Source: Verrucomicrobium sp.
Lineage (GTDB): Bacteria; Verrucomicrobiota; Verrucomicrobiia; Methylacidiphilales; UBA1321
Assembly (NCBI GenBank): GCA_017849585.1
Contig: JAFIGT010000043.1
Span: 62,001 to 126,000 of the forward strand
Direction of reading: 5' to 3'
DNA length: 64,000 nucleotides
Shown here: piece after piece, positions 25,702-33,468 of the stretch
Layout: each line of letters starts with the position of its first letter
Position numbering within the stretch: the first letter of the stretch is position 1
Notes under the pieces: model-generated
What the model saw: the letters and a program-made list of their open reading frames with translations, nothing else
What the model was told of the DNA's origin: nothing
The model's database searches: none
Program-made: the position numbers and the translations under genes

Positions 25702-27462
25702 TTAGACGGAACGCTTGCACCAAAGCTTGCGGTCCTTGAACTGAATGCCGCTGAGCTTGGAGAGAATAAAATCAACATGCTCTTCGGCGACATCGACAAA
25801 CGATTGCTTCGATTGCAGCCGAATCACTCCGACGGCTTCCTTTGGCAATTTCGTCGTACCGATAATGACTCCTACGATATCCCCCGGCTGCACATCATGT
25901 TCACGCCCCACGCCCAGTGTAATACGCACCATTCCCGGTTCATGCGAGACTTCGCCCGATTTCCGGTCTGCCTTCAGGCCGCTGCTTTGAGGTGGGCGAT
26001 CCGCCGGATAAGGACGCTCATTGCGCTGCTGAGGCCGATCGTAGCGGTCCTGACGTTCAGATCGTTCCGGTCGACCCCGGCGCTCGTAGCGGTCTCCTCC
26101 ACGGTCGCCGCGCGAATAATCATCACGGCGATTGCCGTAACGTTCCTCCGGAGTTTCCTCCTGTGGCTGTTCTTCGCCCACGCTAAAAATATGGATCAAC
26201 GCCGAGGCAATGTCGGTAGCCAAATAGCCCTGATCGAGCAGCCGACCAATCATTGCATCCTGACGCTCGTACTTGCCCTCGACCAGAGTCTTGACTAAGG
26301 AATCATAAAAATTGTTCGCCCGCTTCTCCTCCACCTCTTCTTCGGTGGGAATCCGTTCTCGGCGGATCTTTGCCTTGGTGAAGCGAATGATATTCTGCAT
26401 CTTGTAAAGCTCGCGGCCGGAGACAAAAGTAATCGCCTTGCCGCTGCGACCGGCACGCCCCGTACGGCCGATGCGGTGGATGTAATCCTCGCCGTCGTGC
26501 GGCAGATCGTAGTTGAACACCACTTCGATATCGTCCACATCAAGACCGCGCGCCGCGACGTCCGTCGCCACTAAAAATTCCAGCGCCCGCTTGCGGAATT
26601 TGCCAATCACGCGCTCGCGCATGGCCTGGGTCATGTCCCCATGCATCTTGTCCGCCGAGTAACCGCGGGCAATCAAATGCTCCGTAAGTTCATCGACCAT
26701 CATTTTGGTCGCACAAAAAATAATTCCGAACCGGATATCCTGCAGATCGATCAGACGACACAGCACATCGAGCTTCATACGGCGATCGAGCTCATAATAG
26801 ACCTGCTCGATTTCCGGCATGGTCTGCGCCTGGGTCTCGACCTTGATGCTGACGGGCTTGTGCGTGAAAGTCTTGATCAGATCCTGAATAGGCCGCGGCA
26901 TCGTGGCGGAAAAGAAGACAGTCTGACGTTCTTTTGGAGCCTTGCCGAGCACGGTGCGGATATCTTCTACAAAGCCCATATCGAGCATGCGATCGGCTTC
27001 ATCGAGAATCACCATGCGCAATTGATCCATCTTGAGCGAGCCGCGCTCGATGTGATCCATGACGCGACCGGGCGTACCGATGACGATTTGCGCGCCACCA
27101 TCAAGACCACGGAATTGGCGCTCATACGATTGTCCGCCGTAAACGGGCACTTCGCGCACGCCCTTCTTATAGAAAGCAAGCTTAGCAACCTCCTCGGCCA
27201 CTTGAACGGCGAGTTCGCGCGTGGGGCAAAGAATGAGCACTTGTGGTGCGCGCAGCTTGACGTCAACTTTTTCAATGGCAGGAATGGCAAAAGCGGCGGT
27301 CTTGCCGGAGCCGGTCTGAGATTGCCCCACCACGTCTTCTCCCGCCAAAAGGGCAGGAATCGTCTGAGTTTGGATATGGGAGGCTTCCTCAAAGCCCATT
27401 TGCGCCACGGCCTTCAGGAGTTCGGGAGAGAGGCCAAGTTCGGCGAATAATTTCTTCTGCAT
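25702..27462 (-). CDS. DEAD-box ATP-dependent RNA helicase (DeaD/CsdA-like)
   Basis: This 586-residue protein has every DEAD-box motif in order: the F..LGLS..LL..V..MGFEEASHIQ Q-motif, AQSQTGSGKTAAFAI-type motif I (here GQSQTGSGKT), PTRELA, TPGR, DEAD, SAT, and YIHRIGRTGRAGRSG as motif VI. A low-complexity Arg/Asp/Gly/Tyr-rich linker (about 445-505) leads to a DbpA-type RNA-binding domain (VRITLGVGREHDVQPGDIVG to the end). It is expected to unwind structured RNA in ribosome assembly, cold adaptation or mRNA turnover. It stands alone, divergent from the DUF72 gene. Confidence 0.93.
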   Translation of the reverse strand: MQKKLFAELGLSPELLKAVAQMGFEEASHIQTQTIPALLAGEDVVGQSQTGSGKTAAFAIPAIEKVDVKLRAPQVLILCPTRELAVQVAEEVAKLAFYKKGVREVPVYGGQSYERQFRGLDGGAQIVIGTPGRVMDHIERGSLKMDQLRMVILDEADRMLDMGFVEDIRTVLGKAPKERQTVFFSATMPRPIQDLIKTFTHKPVSIKVETQAQTMPEIEQVYYELDRRMKLDVLCRLIDLQDIRFGIIFCATKMMVDELTEHLIARGYSADKMHGDMTQAMRERVIGKFRKRALEFLVATDVAARGLDVDDIEVVFNYDLPHDGEDYIHRIGRTGRAGRSGKAITFVSGRELYKMQNIIRFTKAKIRRERIPTEEEVEEKRANNFYDSLVKTLVEGKYERQDAMIGRLLDQGYLATDIASALIHIFSVGEEQPQEETPEERYGNRRDDYSRGDRGGDRYERRGRPERSERQDRYDRPQQRNERPYPADRPPQSSGLKADRKSGEVSHEPGMVRITLGVGREHDVQPGDIVGVIIGTTKLPKEAVGVIRLQSKQSFVDVAEEHVDFILSKLSGIQFKDRKLWCKRSV

Positions 27463-27506
27463 CCAGTTTTATAGACCAAGCCGCGCTGTCCCACCAGAAC
27501 TAAACC

Positions 27507-28559
27507 ATGGGTACCCACTATACATCGGTTACCACGGCTCGACGGAAGTCGGACGCTACGTTAGAATTCACCCCCATGCTCGGCTCCTCACCCGACTTCA
27601 ATTTATCAGCCCTGCGTACCGCCATCGCTGCCCTCGCGCAACGCGGTCATTACGTCGGCACATCGTCATGGAAATATGAAGGCTGGCTGGGACTGCTCTA
27701 CGACGAGCAGCGCTATCTGCATCATGGCAAGATCAGCAAGAAACGCTTTCAGGAAAACTGCCTCGCCGAGTATGCGCAGACCTTTAAAACCGTGAGCGTC
27801 GATGCGGGCTACTATCAATTCCCCACCGTGGAGTCGCTCGGCAAACTCTGCGCACAAGTGCCGGATGATTTCCGGTTCAGCTTCAAGGTGACCGACGAAA
27901 TCACGCTGCGCCATTTTCATAAACTCGAACGGCATGGCGATCGCGCCGGTACGGTGAATCCGAATTTCCTGAACGCCGAATTATTCTCCGAACTCTTTCT
28001 TGGCCCCTGCTCCGCGTTCAAGGAGAAGATCGGCCTGTTGATGTTCGAATTCACCACGTTCCAACCCACCGACTACGCCCGCGGGCGGCATTTCGTCGAT
28101 GATCTCGATACGTTCCTCGGCAAGCTCCCCCGCCAGTGGCAATACGGCGTGGAGGTGCGTAACGAGAGTTTTCTGCGCCCGGAGTATTTCAACTGCTTGC
28201 GTGCGCATGACGTGGCACACATCTACAATAACTGGAATCGCATGCCGTCTGTCGCCACGCAAATGGCCATCGCCGGAAGCGAGACAACCGATTTCGTCGC
28301 CGCCCGTTTCCTGCTCAAGCCCGGTCGCGGTTTCGAGGAAGCGGTGGCGAAATTCAAGCCCTATACCGAGATTCGCGAACCCAATCCGGAAGCACGCCGT
28401 GCGTTGCGAAAACTCACGGAGAAGAAAACAGAACGTCCGTCCTATGCCTTCGTCAATAACCGACTGGAAGGCTGCTCGCTCAAGACGATCATGGCGGCAT
28501 TGGGATTGGAGGAAAACACTCCCCCACCCGCGCCAATTGACGAGTTTGAGGTGTTATAG
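27507..28559 (+). CDS. DUF72 (YecE-like) family protein
   Basis: This 350-residue protein belongs to the DUF72 family, a TIM-barrel fold of unknown biochemical function. Typical segments are YVGTSSWKYEGWLGLLY, EYAQTFKTVSVDAGYYQFP, VPDDFRFSFKVTDEIT, YGVEVRNESFL and AHIYNNWNRMPS, with AYAFVNNRLEG-like NNRLEGCS near the end. The ATG at 27507 is used; an ATG at 27576 would remove 23 residues that lack family similarity. No functional context is evident. Confidence 0.85.
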   Translation: MGTHYTSVTTARRKSDATLEFTPMLGSSPDFNLSALRTAIAALAQRGHYVGTSSWKYEGWLGLLYDEQRYLHHGKISKKRFQENCLAEYAQTFKTVSVDAGYYQFPTVESLGKLCAQVPDDFRFSFKVTDEITLRHFHKLERHGDRAGTVNPNFLNAELFSELFLGPCSAFKEKIGLLMFEFTTFQPTDYARGRHFVDDLDTFLGKLPRQWQYGVEVRNESFLRPEYFNCLRAHDVAHIYNNWNRMPSVATQMAIAGSETTDFVAARFLLKPGRGFEEAVAKFKPYTEIREPNPEARRALRKLTEKKTERPSYAFVNNRLEGCSLKTIMAALGLEENTPPPAPIDEFEVL

Positions 28560-28660
28560 TGATTAGAACATCTGCGTTGTAAGGCGCTTCCGTGAACCGC
28601 CGTGACGGCACACGATGCTGTCCTACAATTTCTCAGCCTGCGATTGCGGCTACAACAAAT

Positions 28661-28695
28661 GAAAAACCCCGTGGCTTGCGCCACGGGGTTCTCAC
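28661..28695 (-). terminator. Strong terminator of the microcompartment operon
   Basis: AACCCCGTGGC and GCCACGGGGTT form a perfect 11-base stem around the 4-base loop TTGC (28665-28690). Read on the minus strand, the stem is followed by TTTTTC, so it terminates the BMC operon about 50 bases after the LDH/MDH-like stop codon. On the plus strand it can also serve the DUF72 gene. Confidence 0.9.
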
Positions 28696-28742
28696 AAAAT
28701 TGGCTAGTTGCCTGAGTCAGAAGCAACCAACCGTACCACCTA

Positions 28743-29666
28743 TCAACCCACCTTGGCCATGGTGTCGTTCAAGGCCTTGGCGGAAGCTTGCAGAGCGTTG
28801 AGTTCTTTCGGCCAGAGCTCGAGCTCAAAATGTCCTTCCACACCCTTGCGGCCGACGACGGTCGGCACGCTGATCGCCACGTTGCGGATCCCGTAGGTTC
28901 CATTCACGAGGCTAGAGACCGGCAGGATGCGCTTGCGGTCGAGCATGATGCTCTCGGCGACTTCGTTGATCGCCACCGCGACGGCCCAACCGGCACCACC
29001 CTTGCGGGAGATGACTTCGGCGCCGCTCTTCTGGGTGCGTTCGAAAATCTGATTTTGGAAAGTCGGCGTGATGCCGGGGAACTTCAACAGCGGCAAGCCG
29101 TCCACCGTGGCGGAGGACCAAACCGGCAGCATCGTGTCGCCGTGTTCGCCGAGGATCAGCGCACGCACTTGCGTGGCGGGCAACTTTAGCGACGAGGCGA
29201 TGAGCGAGTTGAAGCGCGACGTATCAAGCACCGTGCCGAGACCGAGCACTTGCGTAGCCGGGAGACCGGACATCTTGATCGCGAGGTGCGTCAGAATGTC
29301 GACCGGGTTCGAGACGACCAAGATGATCGCTTTCGGATTCAGCGTCGCATCGACCAAGCTCTGCATGATCTGCTTGAAAAGCGATACGTTGCGGTTGATC
29401 AAGTCGAGGCGGGATTCATCCGGCTTGCGACGCAGGCCAGCGGTGATGATGATGAGGTCGGTCTTGGCCACGTCGGCATAAGTGCCAGCGCGGATCACCT
29501 GATCCGCCGTGTAGGCCGCGCCGTGCATCAAGTCGAGCGCTTCGCCTTCCGCCGTCGCCGCGTTGGCGTCGAGCAGAACGATTTCCTGGGCAATCTTGCC
29601 CATCTGCAACGCGAACGCCGCGCAGGAGCCGACGCGTCCGCCACCACCGATAATGGAAACTTTCAT
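28743..29666 (-). CDS. LDH/MDH-family NAD-dependent 2-hydroxyacid dehydrogenase of the BMC operon
   Basis: The 307-residue protein has the lactate/malate dehydrogenase fold: IIGGGGRVGSCAAF (NAD loop), LDLMHGAAY, ITAGLRRKPDESRLDLINRN, VVSNPVDILTHLA, GLGTVLDTSRF and LGEHGDTMLPVW with the catalytic His. At the position equivalent to Gln102 of lactate dehydrogenases, the sequence AGLRRKP has Arg, as in malate dehydrogenases, so the natural substrate is ambiguous. It is the last gene of the operon. Related PVC microcompartment loci carry such a gene, where a cofactor-recycling role with a lactaldehyde-derived substrate has been proposed. No encapsulation-type helix is obvious. Confidence 0.88.
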   Translation of the reverse strand: MKVSIIGGGGRVGSCAAFALQMGKIAQEIVLLDANAATAEGEALDLMHGAAYTADQVIRAGTYADVAKTDLIIITAGLRRKPDESRLDLINRNVSLFKQIMQSLVDATLNPKAIILVVSNPVDILTHLAIKMSGLPATQVLGLGTVLDTSRFNSLIASSLKLPATQVRALILGEHGDTMLPVWSSATVDGLPLLKFPGITPTFQNQIFERTQKSGAEVISRKGGAGWAVAVAINEVAESIMLDRKRILPVSSLVNGTYGIRNVAISVPTVVGRKGVEGHFELELWPKELNALQASAKALNDTMAKVG

Positions 29667-29679
29667 GGTGTCTAATTCC

Positions 29680-30753
29680 TTATTTCTTGAGCTGCTTCAT
29701 GATTTCTTCGGTCACCTTCTGCACGAGACCTTCGATCTCGGCGTTCGTGACCGGCTCGCTGCTCTCGCTGGAGCTGCAACCGCAGGCGCCAGTGGAGGGA
29801 CGGCCTTCCATCTTTTCCCACGGGTCGACTTCGCAGAGCTGAACGGGCTGCAGACCGAGGCGGGAATCCGGGAGACCCATCTTCTTCTTCATGTCGAGCA
29901 GCTTGCCCATTTCGTCGCACGGGATGCTAGTGCGGTTGTTCGGGAGCTGGTTCGCGATGGCGACGGTGCGGCAATAGGCGTCCGTGATTTCCATCTTGAA
30001 GTAGGCGTCCTCGACGCTCGTACCCCAGCAGATGACGCCATGGTTGCCCATGAGGATCGACTGGTGCTTCGGCGCGAGCGGGGCGATGACATCATACATG
30101 GCCTGGCTGCCGGGAGTGGCGTAGGGGGCGAGAGGAACGCGGCCCACGAACACTTCGATTTCCGGGATGAGACGTTCCGGCGGTTCCATGCCGACGATCG
30201 CGAACGCGGTGGCGTGCACGGGGTGCGCGTGGCAGACCGACTTCGCTTCGGGCACGCTGTTGAAGATCGCCATGTGGGTCATGAATTCGCTGGTGCGTTT
30301 CCACGTACCGGCGAGTTGCTTGCCCTGTCCGTCAACCAAACAAAGCATGTCCTTCGTGAGGAAACCCTTGCTGACGCCGGTCGGCGTGCAGATGAAGAGA
30401 CCGTTGCTCAGGCGGGCGGAAATGTTGCCACCGTTGCCGTCGACATATTCACGGGCCCAGATGCGGCGACCGATGTCGCAGATTTCGGCCTTGATCTTGT
30501 CGGCTTCGGGCGAGTTGTAGATCGCATCGTAATCGTTCTTCAGCGGGGCCGCTGCGGCCGTGGGGGCCGGGGCCGAAAGCTGGGTGCCCGTCGTGGCGGG
30601 GGCGCCCGCGCCAGCGTCGAATACCAGTCTCACACCGGCTTCCGACAACACATCACGCGCGCCGGGGGTGATTTGAATGTCCCGGTTGTAGCGCAGCGTG
30701 GTGGCGCCTGTTTTCACGAAGTCTTCGGCTTCTTTTTGTGCGAATAATTTCAT
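29680..30753 (-). CDS. Microcompartment class II aldolase (rhamnulose/fuculose-1-phosphate type)
   Basis: The 357-residue Zn enzyme should cleave rhamnulose- or fuculose-1-phosphate to DHAP and L-lactaldehyde. The class II aldolase core (about 75-300) shows GNGGNISARL, CTPTGVSKGF, CHAHPVHATAF (two Zn ligands), and ILMGNHGVICWG (third His). Two additions are notable. An N-terminal module of about 45 residues (LFAQKEAEDFVKTGATTLRY, then ITPGARDVLSEAGVRLVF) is joined by an Ala/Pro linker. A C-terminal tail has a Cys/Ser linker (GACGCSSSESSEP) ending in the amphipathic helix IEGLVQKVTEEIMKQLKK, a likely encapsulation peptide. Confidence 0.9.
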   Translation of the reverse strand: MKLFAQKEAEDFVKTGATTLRYNRDIQITPGARDVLSEAGVRLVFDAGAGAPATTGTQLSAPAPTAAAAPLKNDYDAIYNSPEADKIKAEICDIGRRIWAREYVDGNGGNISARLSNGLFICTPTGVSKGFLTKDMLCLVDGQGKQLAGTWKRTSEFMTHMAIFNSVPEAKSVCHAHPVHATAFAIVGMEPPERLIPEIEVFVGRVPLAPYATPGSQAMYDVIAPLAPKHQSILMGNHGVICWGTSVEDAYFKMEITDAYCRTVAIANQLPNNRTSIPCDEMGKLLDMKKKMGLPDSRLGLQPVQLCEVDPWEKMEGRPSTGACGCSSSESSEPVTNAEIEGLVQKVTEEIMKQLKK

Positions 30754-30768
30754 AGTCTGGGGTGCGCC

Positions 30769-31071
30769 TTATTTCCCGGCGCGTTGGGGTTCCTCGGGTT
30801 GATAAAAGTGTTCGTCGATGAGAGCGGCGCAATACGCGTCGACCGCATTCGGCGGTGTAAAAGGGCGGGCCGCCTCGGCACCTTCGCTGATGGCGATCTC
30901 CTGATCCACGTCCGCGCCGAGCACGTCATATACGACGATCGACGGGTCATAGACTTTGGCTCCGTTGCAAGTCTCGGCCTTCCACGGCAACGTCAACAGC
31001 AGGCGCGCCCCGGTGTACTTCGGGTCGTGCGCCGACAGGACGATGCGGCCTATGGTGGTTCCAATTCTCAA
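30769..31071 (-). CDS. BMC-P shell pentamer protein (EutN/CcmL family), third copy
   Basis: A 100-residue vertex protein: RIGTTIGRIVLSAHDPKYTG, then ARLLLTLPWKAE, YDPSIVVYDVLGADVDQEIAI and NAVDAYCAALIDEHF. The best start is the TTG at 31069-31071, which overlaps the TGA of the preceding BMC-P gene (TTGA), implying translational coupling and lower expression. The longer frame to 31380 runs through the upstream gene in another frame and is not real. A divergent, longer C-terminal tail distinguishes it from the other two pentamers. Confidence 0.85.
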   Translation of the reverse strand: MRIGTTIGRIVLSAHDPKYTGARLLLTLPWKAETCNGAKVYDPSIVVYDVLGADVDQEIAISEGAEAARPFTPPNAVDAYCAALIDEHFYQPEEPQRAGK

Positions 31072-31337
31072 TAGAGTCTTTCCTTGTCGATGATACCCAT
31101 GACGCACCAGCGGGCGGGACTTTTCGGGTCCTTGACGACGTCGCGGGCCGCCCCGCCGTCGCTGGTGATCATCACGAGCTGATGAATGGCTGCACCCATC
31201 GGGTCCACCACAATTTGCGGGGCTCCGTCGATGGAACCGTCCGGTCCCACCGGCTGGGCAATGAGGAGTCGGTGGCCGTTCAAGCTGCTGTGCTTGACGG
31301 TCGACGTCACATGCCCTCGGATGCGTGCCAGTTTCAT
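31068..31337 (-). CDS. BMC-P shell pentamer protein (EutN/CcmL family), second copy
   Basis: This 89-residue pentameric shell-vertex protein begins MKLARIRGHVTSTVKH and contains RLLIAQPVG, PQIVVDPMGAAIHQLVMITSDGGAAR and MGIIDKERLY, the usual EutN/CcmL strands including the glycine-rich pore loop. It caps vertices of the polyhedral shell. It lies between the aldehyde dehydrogenase and the third BMC-P gene and overlaps the latter by a few bases. Confidence 0.92.
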   Translation of the reverse strand: MKLARIRGHVTSTVKHSSLNGHRLLIAQPVGPDGSIDGAPQIVVDPMGAAIHQLVMITSDGGAARDVVKDPKSPARWCVMGIIDKERLY

Positions 31338-31346
31338 TTTTTCGGA

Positions 31347-32768
31347 TTAAAACATGTTCAAGCTGTTGACCATGACGCAACGGCGTGAGCGCGTGAACGT
31401 CATCGGAGTCGTCACGCCTTCGCCGGTTGGCGTGGCGATGCTGAAGCTCAAGAAGCCTTCGCCTCCGAGTCCCAACCCCGTCATGCTCGGGCCGTTCTTG
31501 ATGAACAGAGTCGTGTCAATTTCCTGCGCCATACGGGTCAGGTTCTTCACGTTTTGCGAGTGCATGATACCGGTGTGCTTGTAACCGTGTTCGGACTTGA
31601 TCGCTTCGGCGAGACCTTCTTCGAAGTTCTTCACGCGAACGATCGGCAGGAAGGGCATCATCTGCTCTTCGTCGACGAAGAGATGCTTCGCATCCGTCTC
31701 GCCGATGAGGAGATCCGTCGCGGGAGCGACATTGAGACCGATCTGTTTCGCGAGCACGGCAGCGTCGGCGCCGATGAACTTCTTGTTCACCGAGGCGTGA
31801 CCGCAGCCCGCGCCCTGTCCTTCGGGGAAGGTAAAGGCAACCTTGGTCAGCGCGTCGACTTGCGAACCGTTGAGCAGGACCGCTCCGGCGCTCTTCATCG
31901 CCGCGATAAGCTTGTCCGCAACCGATTCCACGACGAACACTTGCTTCTCGCCAATGCAGAGCAGGTTGTTGTCGTAGGCGGCACCCTGGATGATGCTGCG
32001 GGCGGCGAGCTCGAGGTCGGCAGTCTCGTCGACAACGACGGGAGGATTTCCCGGACCAGCGCAAATGGCGCGCTTGCCAGTCTTCATCGCCGAGCGCACG
32101 ACGGCGGGGCCGCCGGTGACGCAAAGGAGCTTGATCTTGTCATGCTTCGTCATGACGTCGAACGTTTCGAGCGTGGGCTTGAGAACGGTCGTCAACAGAT
32201 CGGTGATGCCGGTCGATTGATAAATGGCTTCGTTGTAGGCACGGATCGCGATGGCCGCGCACTGGCTGGCCGAGGGATGCGTGTTGTAGCAAACCGCATT
32301 GCCCGCCGCGATCATGTTGATCGCGTTGCCGGTCAACGTCGGCACGCTGTGGGTGGACGGAGTGATCGCACCGATGACGCCCCACGGGGCGAAGTCGATG
32401 ATGGTGAGACCGAAGTCGCCGCTGAACGCCATGCGTTCGAGGAATTCCACACCGGGGACGAGTTCGGCGCAAATGCCGAGCTTCTCGATCTTGTGCGGGA
32501 GGCGGCCAATCTTGGTTTCGTTGAATTCGATCGTGCCCCACTCCTTCGCGTTTTGCGCGCTGAGCTTGCGAATGGCGTTAATGGCACCCTTGCGGGCCTT
32601 GATTCCGCCTTCCTGCAATTTGAGGAACGATTCGTGAGCCGCGTTGGCGGCATCCTCCATGCGATCGTACACGCCAAAGCCGGTCTTACCGGACTCAGCG
32701 GCCGCGATCTGCGGACGGAGGCGGGAGAGCACTTCGCTCACCACCTGGGCAATCAATTTATCATCCAT
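31347..32768 (-). CDS. CoA-acylating aldehyde dehydrogenase of the microcompartment (PduP-like)
   Basis: The 473-residue enzyme should oxidise L-lactaldehyde with CoA and NAD to lactoyl-CoA. The N-terminus KLIAQVVSEVLSRLRPQIAA is an amphipathic helix of the encapsulation-peptide type, followed by a linker. The catalytic core has PWGVIGAITPSTHSVPTLTG, CVTGGPAVVRSAMKTGKRA, AGPGNPPVVVDETADLELAA and DNNLLCIGEKQ, where Cys271 is the expected nucleophile. ADVLNGSQV-type regions and MTFTRSRRCVMVNSL close the protein. It sits between two BMC-P genes. Confidence 0.93.
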   Translation of the reverse strand: MDDKLIAQVVSEVLSRLRPQIAAAESGKTGFGVYDRMEDAANAAHESFLKLQEGGIKARKGAINAIRKLSAQNAKEWGTIEFNETKIGRLPHKIEKLGICAELVPGVEFLERMAFSGDFGLTIIDFAPWGVIGAITPSTHSVPTLTGNAINMIAAGNAVCYNTHPSASQCAAIAIRAYNEAIYQSTGITDLLTTVLKPTLETFDVMTKHDKIKLLCVTGGPAVVRSAMKTGKRAICAGPGNPPVVVDETADLELAARSIIQGAAYDNNLLCIGEKQVFVVESVADKLIAAMKSAGAVLLNGSQVDALTKVAFTFPEGQGAGCGHASVNKKFIGADAAVLAKQIGLNVAPATDLLIGETDAKHLFVDEEQMMPFLPIVRVKNFEEGLAEAIKSEHGYKHTGIMHSQNVKNLTRMAQEIDTTLFIKNGPSMTGLGLGGEGFLSFSIATPTGEGVTTPMTFTRSRRCVMVNSLNMF

Positions 32769-32795
32769 GTCTGAAACTTTCTTTTATTCGGCGAA

Positions 32796-33104
32796 TCAAT
32801 GGGCCTTGTAGATCACGTTTTTGGCGATATCGATCGTGTCGACAATTCCCACCACCACGGCATCCACCGGCTGTTCCTTGTCCTTGACCCCGTTTCGGGC
32901 GGAGCTTCCCTGGACAATGAGCACCAGTTCACCCTCGCCCGCACCAAGCTGGTCAACGGCCACCAGGGTCGAGCTCCCCTTCTTGAATTCCTTCGAGGCG
33001 GGTGAGTCGACGTAGAGAGGACGGACGAGCAGGAATTTGCTGCCCGTCATCTTCTCGTTCTTCTTGGTGGCGACAATGCTGCCTTCCACCTGGGCCAGTA
33101 TCAT
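32796..33104 (-). CDS. BMC-P shell pentamer protein (EutN/CcmL family), first copy
   Basis: A 102-residue EutN/CcmL-type vertex protein: MILAQVEGSIVATKKNEKM, KFLLVRPLYVDS, TLVAVDQLGAGEGELVLIVQ, GSSARNG and VDAVVVGIVDTIDI. It is the best-conserved of the three pentamers. It lies immediately downstream of a BMC-H gene within the operon. Confidence 0.93.
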   Translation of the reverse strand: MILAQVEGSIVATKKNEKMTGSKFLLVRPLYVDSPASKEFKKGSSTLVAVDQLGAGEGELVLIVQGSSARNGVKDKEQPVDAVVVGIVDTIDIAKNVIYKAH

Positions 33105-33131
33105 AATTTTGGGGCGGTCAGTGAGACCGCG

Positions 33132-33416
33132 TTATTTGGTGGCCTTGGGCAGGACAACGGCGAGGTCGTTGTGCGGGCGGGCGATGACGCTGGCCGACAC
33201 CACTTCACCGAGGCTCTGCGCGGCGCTCTTGCCGGATTCGACGGCGGCCTTGACGGCGGCGACATCACCGGTGACAGCGACGGTGACCATCGCGTTGCCG
33301 ACCTGAGTGAACGGGCCGACGAGGGTGACGTTGGCGGACTTGAGCATCGCGTCCGTGGCTTCGACGAGCGCGACCAGACCGCGCGTTTCAATCATACCGA
33401 CTGCTTGTTGTGACAT
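33132..33416 (-). CDS. BMC-H shell hexamer protein, third copy
   Basis: A 94-residue single-domain BMC protein: AVGMIETRGLVALVEATDAM, LVGPFTQVGNAMVTVAVTGD, VAAVKAAVESGKSAAQSLGE, VVSASVIARPHNDLAVVLPK. It forms hexagonal tiles of the shell facets. The segment after VTLVGPFTQVGNAM shapes the central pore. It lies between ackA and the first BMC-P gene. Confidence 0.95.
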   Translation of the reverse strand: MSQQAVGMIETRGLVALVEATDAMLKSANVTLVGPFTQVGNAMVTVAVTGDVAAVKAAVESGKSAAQSLGEVVSASVIARPHNDLAVVLPKATK

Positions 33417-33468
33417 ATCGTTACCTTTTTTCTATTTGGATTGTTGTTAATTTTTCTGAAATGACTTT

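Noticed and set aside
29563-30747. 394-codon plus-strand frame opposite the BMC aldolase
   Set aside because: Antisense shadow; the aldolase on the other strand has full motif conservation.
31072-31380. Upstream extension of the third BMC-P frame
   Set aside because: It overlaps the second BMC-P gene out of frame; BMC-P homology begins at the TTG at 31071.
31554-32774. 406-codon plus-strand frame opposite the aldehyde dehydrogenase
   Set aside because: Antisense shadow of a conserved enzyme within a coherent operon.
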